Position numbers and translations under genes: made by a program. DNA of 64,000 bases from an uncultured Prevotella sp. Its GTDB lineage: Bacteria > Bacteroidota > Bacteroidia > Bacteroidales > Bacteroidaceae. The notes beneath the pieces are model-generated. The model did not search any database and was not told the DNA's origin. It saw only the letters and a list, made by a program, of their open reading frames with translations. Position 1 is the first letter of the stretch. Each line of letters opens with the position of its first letter. The stretch lies in assembly GCA_937898715.1 (NCBI GenBank), contig CALEKA010000006.1, forward strand, positions 4,562 through 68,561, in the 5' to 3' direction. Positions 45,200 through 54,400 of the stretch are shown here, piece after piece.

Positions 45200-45234
45200 G
45201 CGGCACGCCTCTTTCCACACTCAAGCAAATCATT

Positions 45235-45280
45235 GCGGCAAACTATGTCTCGCTCCCCGAGCATAGTTTGCCGCCTTTGT
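45235..45280 (+). terminator. Intrinsic terminator after the first GH36-like gene
   Basis: gcggcaaactatg (45235-45247) pairs with catagtttgccgc (45262-45274), then ctttgtt. Confidence 0.85.
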
Positions 45281-45283
45281 TAA

Positions 45284-45448
45284 TACAATGAAACTTTCCG
45301 TTTGTCACACGATCGTTTTCTCTGCATTGACGATGCTGTTTACCATGTAGGAGCTTCCATCAAGGACTTAGGGAAAAAGTGGTTTGGTTTCTCAAAGATG
45401 GAAATACTTACACCTGACGAATTAGTGGGACGAATCAACAGAGGATAG
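45284..45448 (+). pseudogene. C-terminal remnant of an ORF6N/PLD-like protein
   Basis: One frame reads HDRFLCIDDAVYHVGASIKD then LGKKWFGFSKMEILTPDELV and stops at 45446-45448. His-Asp-Arg-Phe plus HVGASIKDLGKK is the last block of a phospholipase-D-like domain found at the C-terminus of mobile ORF6N-type proteins. No start or N-terminal part is present, so it is a decayed fragment. I see no other gene between 45200 and 45675. Confidence 0.7.
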
Positions 45449-45484
45449 AAGTTAGCATTGTCCTTGAAAAAAATCCGCATTTTA

Positions 45485-45515
45485 TTTGTGGGGGGGACTT
45501 AAAAGCCTATCTTTG
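45485..45515 (+). promoter_or_regulatory. Promoter of the GH27 gene with a G7 run in its spacer
   Basis: TTTG (45485-45488), 19 bp, TATCTTTG (45508-45515). The spacer begins T then GGGGGGG (45490-45496). Leader to ATG 45676 is about 155 nt. Confidence 0.75.
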
Positions 45516-45675
45516 CACCGGATGATTATTTACTTCGCAACAGAAGTGATTCTCATTACACTTTAGGCTTTTTTGTACATAGCTTGTCAAGGGATTCTAC
45601 AAGAGCCATTAGGCAGCCTCAAAGCACCGCTAAATCTAAATATCTTTTACATAATCCTTTTTACACAATCTACTT

Positions 45676-48579
45676 ATGACACAACTTTATCGCAAACTCT
45701 GTTTGTGCATTGCATCAGTACTCTTGCTGGCACTGAACGCCGTGGCAGGGATTGAGGTAAGCCAAACGCTCCCAGGAAGTGGCACTCCCGAACATCGCTA
45801 CACGATGATGAATGCCAACAACTATTATTGCAACGCAACAACCTCGCCCACGCAGACGAAGGCCAACTATGCGCAGTTCGCCTTCTACAGCAGCGACAAA
45901 GAGGGCGCTTACTACATCTACAACGTGACGGCACAGAAGTGGGTGAGCTATGATCAAGCCGCCTCTTACTCCGCCCAGACGGGTTTCGTCAAGATGACAG
46001 ACGAGAAGAGCGCAACGTCGTACTTTAAGTTTACCACTACCACTGGCGGAGCCTACGAGATTCAGCCCTACACCACTACGGATGTAGCAAGCATCTACAT
46101 CAACTGGTACAAAGGTACAGGCTCCGACAATCCCGTAGACGGCAGCGTGACGCTCGGCCTCTGGACTGACAATGGCGCCAAGGATAAGGGCTCACGCTGG
46201 ACCTTTAGCGAGGTGGGCACGGAGCACACCTACAAGCTCTTCAGCGACGGTATGCCCGACGGTGCACAAGTGATCATCAACGGACAGACCTTCACGGGCC
46301 TCAACGCACAGGGCACACAGGAGGTGAAAGCCGAACAGCTCGAAGCAAAAGACATCACGGTGAAAGTAGGCGGTGGCTATCTGAGCAAGGTGACAATCGA
46401 CAATGCCAATTACCAGGTAGACGTGACGTTCATCCAATTCTTCACCCCCACCACGGGCATCGACGCTGAAAAGAAGTATACCTACAGACTCCACATGCCT
46501 CTGGCTTACGTGAAGAAGATTGGCGACAATCTCCTCTTCACCACGAATCGCGCTGAAGCCGATAAGTTCATCTTCATCGAAGAGGGACAGGGCAAATACT
46601 ACATCTACGACCAGACCGCACAATGCTACATCTACTATACAGCCACCACGAATGGTAGCACGCAGAAGGCTACCACAGGCAGTAACGTAAAATATACCAC
46701 CGACAAGAACACTGCCAACACTTGGCAAATGCTGCTTATCTCTGACGACGCTGTAGCCATTATCCCTGGCTCGATTGAGAATGCTACGACGGAATCGGCT
46801 TCGCTCAACTTCACAGGCGGTATTGCTCAAAACGCTGTGCTCAACCTCTGGAAGGCAAGCGACTCCAACTCTGCTTGGAACATCGAAGATCCCTCAGCAG
46901 GCGCCATGCCTTGCGCCACGCTCATGTATGCCGTACCCGGTGCTCCCTACATTCACAAGCTCGTGACCAACGAGGGCGAGACCGTGAAGAGCGTCGACTT
47001 TGGCACGCTCGCATCTACCCTCACGCTCAACGACGACCGTCTGAACACAGGCAACAAGTATAAGTACGTCGCTGGTAAGGCTCCCGCCGAAGAGGGCGAA
47101 TACACTTATACCATCAACCTCAGCAACGAAGCTGGTGAGGAGACTCAGACTAAGGTAACGCTCATCGTGAGCAACCACCTGCAGTCGCCCACTCCGATGA
47201 TGGGATGGCTCACATGGAACTGGTTCGCACGCGCCATTAGCCACGACAAGATGGTAGAAATCGCTAAGGGCATGCAGAAGCACGGCCTCATCGATGCTGG
47301 TTTCAACACCATCGTGCTCGACGATGCATGGGCTAAGCAGTCATCTGACAAGGCAGCCCTCACCTACGACCCCGCTAAGTTCCCCAACGGCATCAGCGGC
47401 CTTAAGACGGCTCTGAAGCAGATCAACGATAAACTGAAGGTAGGCATCTACAGCGACGCAGGCTCTATGACTTGCGAAAACTATCAGCCCGGCTCTTACG
47501 GCTACGAGGGTGCTCACATCGCCCTGTTCGACTCTTGGGGTGTAGATATGCTGAAGTACGACTACTGCAACAGCCAAGCAAGCACCAAGGTGAGCTACAC
47601 CCAGATGGGTAATGTCATTGCCGAGCTCAACGACAAGCGCAAGGAGGAGGGCAAGGAGCCTTTCGTATTCAACATCTGCGAATGGGGTAAGACGCAGCCC
47701 TGGACTTGGGGTGCTGAAGCAGGCGGCTCAAGCTGGCGCGCCACAAGCGATGCTCGCGAAGACTGGATAGGCAATAACTCTCGCCCCGGCGTACTGGGCG
47801 GATGCGACGAAGTGCGCAATCTCTGGATGTACGCTGGCGTGAACCGCTTCAACGACCTCGATATGATGTGTATCGGCCTGCACGGACTCGGCGGCCCGAG
47901 CAACAACACGAAGAACCACCAGAGCAACGGCGGAAAGATCACCGGACTGACCGACGCTCAGGCTCGCACACAGATGTCACTCTGGTGTATGTTTGCAAGC
48001 CCCTTGGCACTCACTTGCGACCTTCGCGAGACTCCTAAGGGCGAAGCCAATGCCAACCAGACCATGCCCAACCCCTTGATCACCGAAGCCGACATCGCCA
48101 CACTGACCAACACCGAGATCCTTGCTATCAACCAAGATGCTCTCGGCCAGCAGGCTGAATACATGGCTAACCTCTCTACAGGCACTACCAACTACACAGA
48201 CAAGGGCTACGACGTCTACGTGAAAGACCTTACTGAGGGACGCATCGCCGTATCAGTGACCAACCGTAGCACTTCATCCGTGACCATTCCCGACCTCAAC
48301 CTCACTGACCTCTACCTCAAAGCCGACACGAAGTACAACAGCCACGAAGTATGGTCGAAGGAGGATGCTTCAATCGAGAACACCCTCACCGTGGGTACAC
48401 TCAGCGCTTGCGAGACAAAGGTCTACGTGATCTCTCCCATCACCTCCACCTCTATCCAAGGCGCCAGCGCCCTGCAGTCTGCACAGTCAGAAGGCTTTCG
48501 CTACGACCTCTCAGGTCGCAAGGTAGCTGAAGACTACAAAGGCGTCTCTATCAAGAATGGAGTAAAGGAGATTAAGTAA
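45676..48579 (+). CDS. Secreted alpha-galactosidase, GH27
   Basis: 967 residues with signal peptide (CIASVLLLALNAVAG). Two related N-terminal modules (about 40-180 and 265-405; compare YYIYNVTAQKWVSYD and YYIYDQTAQCYIYYT) look like an internally duplicated carbohydrate-binding region. Ig-like domain ~410-500. The GH27 barrel starts at PMMGWLTWNWF and has VLDDAWA, nucleophile Asp629 (MLKYDYCN) and acid/base Asp692 (RATSDARED). C-terminal beta-sandwich and YDLSGRKVAEDYKG tail. Hydrolyses terminal alpha-linked galactose (or GalNAc); exported, so glycans are cleaved outside the cytoplasm. It is flanked by two GH36-like proteins, suggesting a shared alpha-galactoside-type substrate, though no SusC/SusD pair is present. 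Confidence 0.93.
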   Translation: MTQLYRKLCLCIASVLLLALNAVAGIEVSQTLPGSGTPEHRYTMMNANNYYCNATTSPTQTKANYAQFAFYSSDKEGAYYIYNVTAQKWVSYDQAASYSAQTGFVKMTDEKSATSYFKFTTTTGGAYEIQPYTTTDVASIYINWYKGTGSDNPVDGSVTLGLWTDNGAKDKGSRWTFSEVGTEHTYKLFSDGMPDGAQVIINGQTFTGLNAQGTQEVKAEQLEAKDITVKVGGGYLSKVTIDNANYQVDVTFIQFFTPTTGIDAEKKYTYRLHMPLAYVKKIGDNLLFTTNRAEADKFIFIEEGQGKYYIYDQTAQCYIYYTATTNGSTQKATTGSNVKYTTDKNTANTWQMLLISDDAVAIIPGSIENATTESASLNFTGGIAQNAVLNLWKASDSNSAWNIEDPSAGAMPCATLMYAVPGAPYIHKLVTNEGETVKSVDFGTLASTLTLNDDRLNTGNKYKYVAGKAPAEEGEYTYTINLSNEAGEETQTKVTLIVSNHLQSPTPMMGWLTWNWFARAISHDKMVEIAKGMQKHGLIDAGFNTIVLDDAWAKQSSDKAALTYDPAKFPNGISGLKTALKQINDKLKVGIYSDAGSMTCENYQPGSYGYEGAHIALFDSWGVDMLKYDYCNSQASTKVSYTQMGNVIAELNDKRKEEGKEPFVFNICEWGKTQPWTWGAEAGGSSWRATSDAREDWIGNNSRPGVLGGCDEVRNLWMYAGVNRFNDLDMMCIGLHGLGGPSNNTKNHQSNGGKITGLTDAQARTQMSLWCMFASPLALTCDLRETPKGEANANQTMPNPLITEADIATLTNTEILAINQDALGQQAEYMANLSTGTTNYTDKGYDVYVKDLTEGRIAVSVTNRSTSSVTIPDLNLTDLYLKADTKYNSHEVWSKEDASIENTLTVGTLSACETKVYVISPITSTSIQGASALQSAQSEGFRYDLSGRKVAEDYKGVSIKNGVKEIK

Positions 48580-48611
48580 CCGCACGATCAAGTATAGAAG
48601 TACCTGCATTC

Positions 48612-48647
48612 TGATTAGTTCTGTGGCCGACGCGTCCCGCGTCGGCA
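48612..48647. repeat. Single REP-A arm
   Basis: agttctgtggccgacgcgtc continuing ccgcgtcggc, without a second arm; it lies between the GH27 stop and the terminator at 48696. Confidence 0.75.
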
Positions 48648-48695
48648 CCCTCACAGACAATAAGAATCTTCTCTACTTCATCCCTAAACAACGAT

Positions 48696-48747
48696 ATCGC
48701 CCATAGTTGCCCCGCAAGGGAAGCAACTATGGGCGATACTTTTTTGA
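48696..48747 (+). terminator. Intrinsic terminator after the GH27 gene
   Basis: atcgcccatagttgc (48696-48710) pairs with gcaactatgggcgat (48723-48737), followed by acttttttg. Confidence 0.9.
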
Positions 48748-48930
48748 GCTTATCACATGAGGAAGTGACAAACGTTATCGTCGGCATTAGTCGTCAGCGA
48801 CAACTCTATGAGGTATCTGCCATACTGAGAAGAACTTTCAGTTATGCTAAGCACTTTTAGATAAACAGGAAACTCTACAACAGATTTATGTTAAATCAAT
48901 AGAGGACATGGAAGATATATATTCCCTATC

Positions 48931-48962
48931 ATTGCTTTAATAATATAAATTAATTACATTTG
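48931..48962 (+). promoter_or_regulatory. Promoter of the higBA-like operon, adjoining the start codon
   Basis: ATTG (48931-48934), 20 bp, TACATTTG (48955-48962). The toxin ATG is at 48967, so transcription probably starts at or within a few bases of the start codon. Confidence 0.7.
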
Positions 48963-48966
48963 CAGC

Positions 48967-49314
48967 ATGAGTCCCATACGAACAATTATCTTTTCAGAAG
49001 AATTCTCAGAGTTCTACAATGGATTGAACGAGCGCACACAAGAAAAGTATGATTATGCTTTCAACATGATACGTACCCAATACGTAGTCAACAAGAAATT
49101 CGTAAAAAGCATTGAAAATACTGATTTCTATGAGTTGCGTATCTCTATCGGACATGATGAATATCGGTCAATCATGCTTGCTATTGACCATGACAACTTT
49201 ATACAGGCGCATCGAGTGCTTGTACTCAACTCCTTCTTGAAGAAAGATAAGAAACAATACAAAGGAGAAATTAAGACTGCAGAAAAGATTCTAACCAAGT
49301 ATACAGAGTATTGA
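48967..49314 (+). CDS. higB: HigB-type toxin (RelE superfamily, Gp49-like)
   Basis: 115 residues. Pattern of the phage-Gp49/HigB toxins: RTIIFSEEFSEFYNGL at the N-terminus, KSIENTDFYELRISIGHDEYRSIMLAI in the middle, and HRVLVLNSFLKKDKKQY towards the end. These are ribosome-dependent mRNA endonucleases. The order toxin then antitoxin, 1 bp apart, is the HigBA arrangement. Expression control is probably by the downstream XRE protein on the promoter at 48931-48962, which abuts the ATG. Confidence 0.88.
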   Translation: MSPIRTIIFSEEFSEFYNGLNERTQEKYDYAFNMIRTQYVVNKKFVKSIENTDFYELRISIGHDEYRSIMLAIDHDNFIQAHRVLVLNSFLKKDKKQYKGEIKTAEKILTKYTEY

Positions 49315-49315
49315 T

Positions 49316-49627
49316 ATGCTAAAACTTAATGAAAAGAAAATATCATCATTGCGAAGCTTCGATGATGTTCTAAACGAAAAGTACGGAAAAGAGCATAGCG
49401 CCGAACGCAACGAGTTCGATGCTAAAGCCAAAGCTTGGTACTACGCAGAGCTACTAAAAGAAGAGCGAAAAAGGCAGAACGTCACCCAAAAAGCCTTGGC
49501 AGAGCAAATAGGCAAAAAGCGCGAATACATCTCAGCATTAGAGAAAGGACAAACAGACATGCAGCTTTCTACATTCTTGAAAATAGCGGATGCCTTAGGC
49601 CTACGCTTCTCCTTAGTATTAGGCTAA
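49316..49627 (+). CDS. higA: HigA-type antitoxin, XRE family
   Basis: 103 residues. N-terminal ~40 residues probably contact the toxin. The helix-turn-helix is VTQKALAEQIGKKREYISALEKGQTDMQLSTFLKIADALG. Starts 1 bp after the toxin stop, so translation is coupled. Neutralises HigB and represses the operon by family analogy. No sign of decay in either gene. Confidence 0.9.
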   Translation: MLKLNEKKISSLRSFDDVLNEKYGKEHSAERNEFDAKAKAWYYAELLKEERKRQNVTQKALAEQIGKKREYISALEKGQTDMQLSTFLKIADALGLRFSLVLG

Positions 49628-49642
49628 CCCTCTTAACAAAAC

Positions 49643-49698
49643 CTGTTGGCGGAACTCTTGGTTAATGGGTAAACAAGTTGACAAATTCCGCTAACGCG
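49643..49698. repeat. GTTAAC-type palindrome, short form
   Basis: ctgttggcggaactcttggt ... aaattccgctaacgcg; near copy of 32702-32757 with a few substitutions in both arms. Confidence 0.8.
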
Positions 49699-49711
49699 TT
49701 AACAAAACGTT

Positions 49712-51016
49712 ATGATACAACGACTACTCTCATTTCTCGACGCATCGCCAGTCAACTTCCTGGCGGTGAAGAATATCTCTGATATGCTCAAGGCAGATGG
49801 ATTCCGCCAAGTAGACCCGCGACAGCCTCTGGGCGAACTCAAAGCTGGCGACAAACTCTTCGTCAGCAAGAACGACTCTTCTATCTATGCCTTCCGCATA
49901 GGCCAGAAGCCTCTCGCCGAAGCGGGCTTCCACATGATCTGCGCCCACTGCGACTCCCCCACTTTCCGCATCAAGCCTCATGCAGAAATGCCGACCGAGG
50001 GAGGACTGGTGAAACTCAACACCGAGGTCTATGGCGGACCGATCATGTCTACGTGGTTCGACCGCCCGCTCACCATCGCGGGTCGCGTAATCGTGCGCAC
50101 CGACGACGTGATGCACCCGCTGACGCGATTGCTCCACATCAAGCGTCCACTGCTGCAGATTAGCAACCTCGCCATCCACTTCAACCGTCAGGTGAACGAC
50201 GGCGTAGCGCTGAGCCGACAGAAGGACGTTTTGCCTATCTTAGGGCAAATCACCGACAAGCTCGAAGCAGGCAACATGCTGATGAATCTCATCCTTGAGG
50301 AACTCAACAAGCACGAAACTTCGCCCCTCAATCCTGCCGACATACTCGACTTCGACCTCTATCTCGCCGACGCCACGCCCGCCTGCACCTTTGGCGCACA
50401 CGATGAGTTTATCTCCTCCGGTCGACTCGACGACCTCTCCATGTGCTTTGCCGGAGTGGAAGCCCTGCTTGCCTCAGCCTCGACCGACACGACGCAGGTG
50501 CTTGCCATCTTCGACAATGAAGAGACAGGCTCACAGACGAAGCAAGGCGCAGCCAGCCCCTTCCTATCGTTCATGCTCAAGCGCATTGCCTTGGCGCAGA
50601 GCCACACGGAGGAAGCCTTCTACGAAGCGGTGGAACGCGCCTTTATGATCTCTGCCGACAATGCCCACGCATGGCACCCCAACTATCCCGAGAAGTACGA
50701 TCCCACCAATCATCCCATGCTGGGCGGTGGCCCCGTGATTAAGTTTAATGCCGCACAGAAGTATGCAAGCGATGCCGCCTCGGCAGCCGTCTTTGCAGGC
50801 ATCTGCGCCAAGGCGGGAGTGCCCTGTCAGCGCTTCGTCAACCACAGCGATGTGGCAGGCGGAAGCACGTTGGGCAACATCCTCGCATCGTCCATACCCT
50901 TGCGCGGAGTCGACATGGGCAATGCCATCCTCGCCATGCACAGCTGTCGCGAGACAGGCAGCGTGCGCGACCACGAATACTGCGTGCGAGCCTTCACAGA
51001 GTTCTTTAAGCAGTAA
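49712..51016 (+). CDS. M18 family aminopeptidase
   Basis: 434 residues, typical length for aspartyl aminopeptidase-type enzymes. Zinc-ligand and catalytic blocks: MICAHCDSPTFRIKP, DDLSMCFAGVEAL, FDNEETGSQTKQGA, a MISADNAHAWHPNYPEKYDPTNHP block and a final MHSCRETGSVRDHEY. Removes N-terminal acidic (or other) residues from peptides in the cytoplasm. It starts 14 bp after a palindromic repeat and is not clearly in an operon with higBA. Confidence 0.94.
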   Translation: MIQRLLSFLDASPVNFLAVKNISDMLKADGFRQVDPRQPLGELKAGDKLFVSKNDSSIYAFRIGQKPLAEAGFHMICAHCDSPTFRIKPHAEMPTEGGLVKLNTEVYGGPIMSTWFDRPLTIAGRVIVRTDDVMHPLTRLLHIKRPLLQISNLAIHFNRQVNDGVALSRQKDVLPILGQITDKLEAGNMLMNLILEELNKHETSPLNPADILDFDLYLADATPACTFGAHDEFISSGRLDDLSMCFAGVEALLASASTDTTQVLAIFDNEETGSQTKQGAASPFLSFMLKRIALAQSHTEEAFYEAVERAFMISADNAHAWHPNYPEKYDPTNHPMLGGGPVIKFNAAQKYASDAASAAVFAGICAKAGVPCQRFVNHSDVAGGSTLGNILASSIPLRGVDMGNAILAMHSCRETGSVRDHEYCVRAFTEFFKQ

Positions 51017-51036
51017 CCTTTGTTAGTTCTGTAAGC

Positions 51037-51180
51037 TTTTATCAGCCAATACCGGGGGCGACGCGTCCTCGCGTCGGCATCACCACGGAAAGAAGGAAGT
51101 GAACTTCTCATAATCTTTGAGTAGACTTCTTGTCCGCAGGCGTTGCCGACGCGAGGACGCGTCGCCCCCAGAACTAATAA
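51037..51180. repeat. REP-A inverted pair
   Basis: Arms 51040-51082 (aataccgggggcgacgcgtc...) and 51143-51178, immediately after the aminopeptidase gene. The rest of 51181-51484 holds the promoter at 51247-51279 and a long leader in which I call no gene. Confidence 0.8.
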
Positions 51181-51246
51181 GACCAACACACCATAAGCGC
51201 TACAACCTCTATAGTAAGAAAATAATGTATAATATATCCTAAAATA

Positions 51247-51279
51247 TTCGGGGGGGGTGATTATTTTTATGTAGATTTG
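51247..51279 (+). promoter_or_regulatory. Promoter of the second GH36-like gene with a G8 run
   Basis: TTCG (51247-51250; a one-base variant of TTTG), 21 bp, TAGATTTG (51272-51279). The run of eight G (51250-51257) begins in the -33 element and extends into the spacer. Leader to ATG 51485 is about 200 nt. Confidence 0.6.
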
Positions 51280-51484
51280 TTGCGAAAAGTTTAGTGTTAA
51301 CTTTATTCTATCACGAATGTACAGACTGACTTCATCAAGCTCTACTTGATGGAAGAAGCAATGCCGTTTTATTTCAATCCACCAAGGATGACTTTAGGTC
51401 GCTCCCCATGGAAGGCCGAGGGGCATTCTCTGTTAACATGACGAATCTATACGCATATATTTACTACAAATCTATACCTAAATT

Positions 51485-54400
51485 ATGGACAGAAACATGA
51501 GACGTTGGCTTACTGCCTCCATCTGCTGCTTCATCATCGGTGGCGGACAGGGCATCCGCGCACAGAAGGTGATCTTCCCGCAGACGCAGCAGGCCAGCAT
51601 TGCACAGCTTGAAACAGACAACACGACGGAATGGACGCTGAAGAATGCACTGCTCACAGCGCAATTTGCTAAGGTGAATGGCAAACTCATCTTCAACGGA
51701 TGCGAGGAGATGAATCTGAAGCCTGGCACAGAGCTCTTCAAGGTGGTGCTCGGCGATGGTACGAGTTTCACCTCGTCGGACATGGATCTCGTAAGCGTAG
51801 ATACTGAAGACCTTACGGGCGACGCTAAAGCCGTGAAAGGCTCCGACCGCTTCAACGGCAAGGCCATCAAGGCGGTGCTCAAGCGCGACAAGCTCACCGT
51901 GACTTGGCATGCCGTATTGCGCGATGGAAGTCACTACTTGCGCACCACGCTCGAAGTGACGGCTTCCGACGACCAAGCTATGCAGTCCATCACGCCCATG
52001 ATCTACAACGTGGACAATGAGAAAGCGCAAACCGTGCCCGTAGTAGTGGGCAACACACGCGGTGCAGTGCTTGCAAGCGATAAGATCTTCGCCGGACTCG
52101 AAACGCCGATGGGTGTCAACTCTGCACAGGTGGCCAATGCTGGCTTCGACACGTTCACACCTAAGGGCTGGAACTCCAGTTCGTTTGCATGGGCTCCAGG
52201 CGACGAGTTGCCTCAGAGCATTCGCGAAGCCGATCTCAAGGTGGACAACAAGTCGGTATCGCCCGACGATGTGATGGGCACACGCGGCTACGTGTCCTTC
52301 CGCAAGGCGGGCAGTCAGACCCTCACTTTCCAGTACACCAGCGGTAACCACCGCCTCGACATCGTAGGCGTCGACGTGGTAGACGGCACGGGCAAGGTGA
52401 TTGCCAGCGACTACCATAGCGGATATACTGGCGGACAGAAGAGCAACAACGTCTATACGCTCAATATTCCCGAAGCTGGAGCCTACGTGCTGCGCTACTT
52501 CGTGGCTGGCACGAAGCGATCAGACTTCAACAGCAATGGTACGATCACCTTCAGCGAGAAGATTGGCGTGCCCGTGGTGATCTACGACCTCATTGAGAAG
52601 AAAGGCGAAGAGCAAACAGCGAGCCTGCACAAGGTGAGCAAGAAGGCTGAAAGCGAAACGACGGGTACAGGTGAATCGACCACAGCGACTCCCACCATCT
52701 ACGACCGCACAGGATGGACCGTCAGCGTAGACGGATGGAACTCCGACAATAAGACGGGACAAGCCGAAGCCATCATCGACGGCAATACGAGCACCTACTG
52801 GCACTCCGACTATACGAAGACGGCACAGAATATGCCCCACTGGTTTATGGTAGACATGAAGAAAGTGCAGACCGTCGGATCCGTAGGCTTCGTCACCCGC
52901 CAGGCAGCCGTGGGCGTAAACGGCCATATCAAGGAGTTTGAGATATGGACCGGAACCGACGCCGATAACCTTACGAAGCAGACGGAGGGCACCCTCACCT
53001 ACTCTCTGAGCGAGGTATGGGTAGACCTGCCACAGGCCGTAGAAGCTCAGTATGTCAAGGTGGTCATCAAGTCAGCTCAGAACGGACAGAAGTTTGCTTG
53101 CTGTGCAGAATTCCGCGTAGCTTCAAGCAATCCCAATGCCGATGTACCCCTCACCACGTTCGACATCGACGAGCAGGTGACTCGCAACTGGACTCCCGCT
53201 TCATGGACACAAGTGGCCGACACCGACATTCCTTGGCGCGTGAAGGAGCAAGACGAGGCTGCACCCAATATCTATGCCAAGGAGATGAACGTGAAGTTTG
53301 ACAACGACAAGGGTACGCTCACCACTACGCTCAACTATACGAGCGGAAGCAACCGCTTGAACATCGTAGGCGTCGACCTGCTCGACGATGCAAAGAGCGT
53401 CATCGCCTCCGACTATCATGCGGGCTTCACGGGCTCTAACAAGAATGCCAACGTCTACACGCTCAGCGTGCCCAAGAAGGGCACTTATACGCTGCGCATG
53501 ATGGTATCGAAGAAGACGGAAGAACTCACCTCTTCGGGCAACATCCAGATGCTCTACACCGTGGTGGACACGCTCCACATGTTGGCTCCGACGGAAGTGC
53601 CCATGCAGGGCTATTGGCGCCGCAACACTACACTGAAGAAGGGCAACACCTGGGAGGTAAGTTCCGTAGTAGGCCTCGTAGCTCCTGGGCAGCAGCGCCG
53701 CTCATTCCTGGCATATAGCGAGAGAGAGAGAGCTGTGCCCTGGCGTGCATTTACGCTCTACAATTCATGGTACGAGCTCAACATCGATCGCAACAATGCC
53801 AAGGGCAATCAGGGCGTCTACGACGCATCCGACCCCGACAACAAGAACGGCGACTATACGGGCAATATGACCAGCGACCAGTGTACCGACGTGCTGCAGC
53901 ACTGGAAGGACAAGTTCTACGACGTTTACCACAAAGCCCCCTACTCCTTCGTGTTCGACGATGGATGGGATGCTTACGGCACGTGGACCTTCAACTCCAA
54001 CTTCCCCAACGGATTCACCCCGCAAGACAACCTCGCCAAGCAGATGGGCGTGGGCATCGGTGCATGGCTCGGCCCCGTGGGCGGATACGGCGGTAGCGGC
54101 ACATACCGACGCAAGTATTGGAACGGACGTGGCGGCATGCAGCTGAGCAACGATGCTTACTACCAGTACTTCGTCGACTGCTGCAAGAGCATGATCAGCA
54201 AGTACGACTTCCGCTTCTTCAAGTTTGATGGTATCAGCGCCCAAGGCACAGCCTTCGGTCCCGACGCTGGCGATACTGGCATAGAGAATGCTGAAGGCAT
54301 CATCAGCATCGAGCGCGATGTGCGCAAGAGCCGTCCCGACATCTTCTTCAACACCACCGTGGGCACCTGGGCTTCGCCCTTCTGGTTCCACTACAGCGAT

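Noticed and set aside
51300..51440. Short plus-strand frame in the leader of the second GH36-like gene (LYLMEEAMPFYFNPP)
   Set aside because: It lies downstream of the promoter in a long leader, has no independent signals and matches nothing I know.
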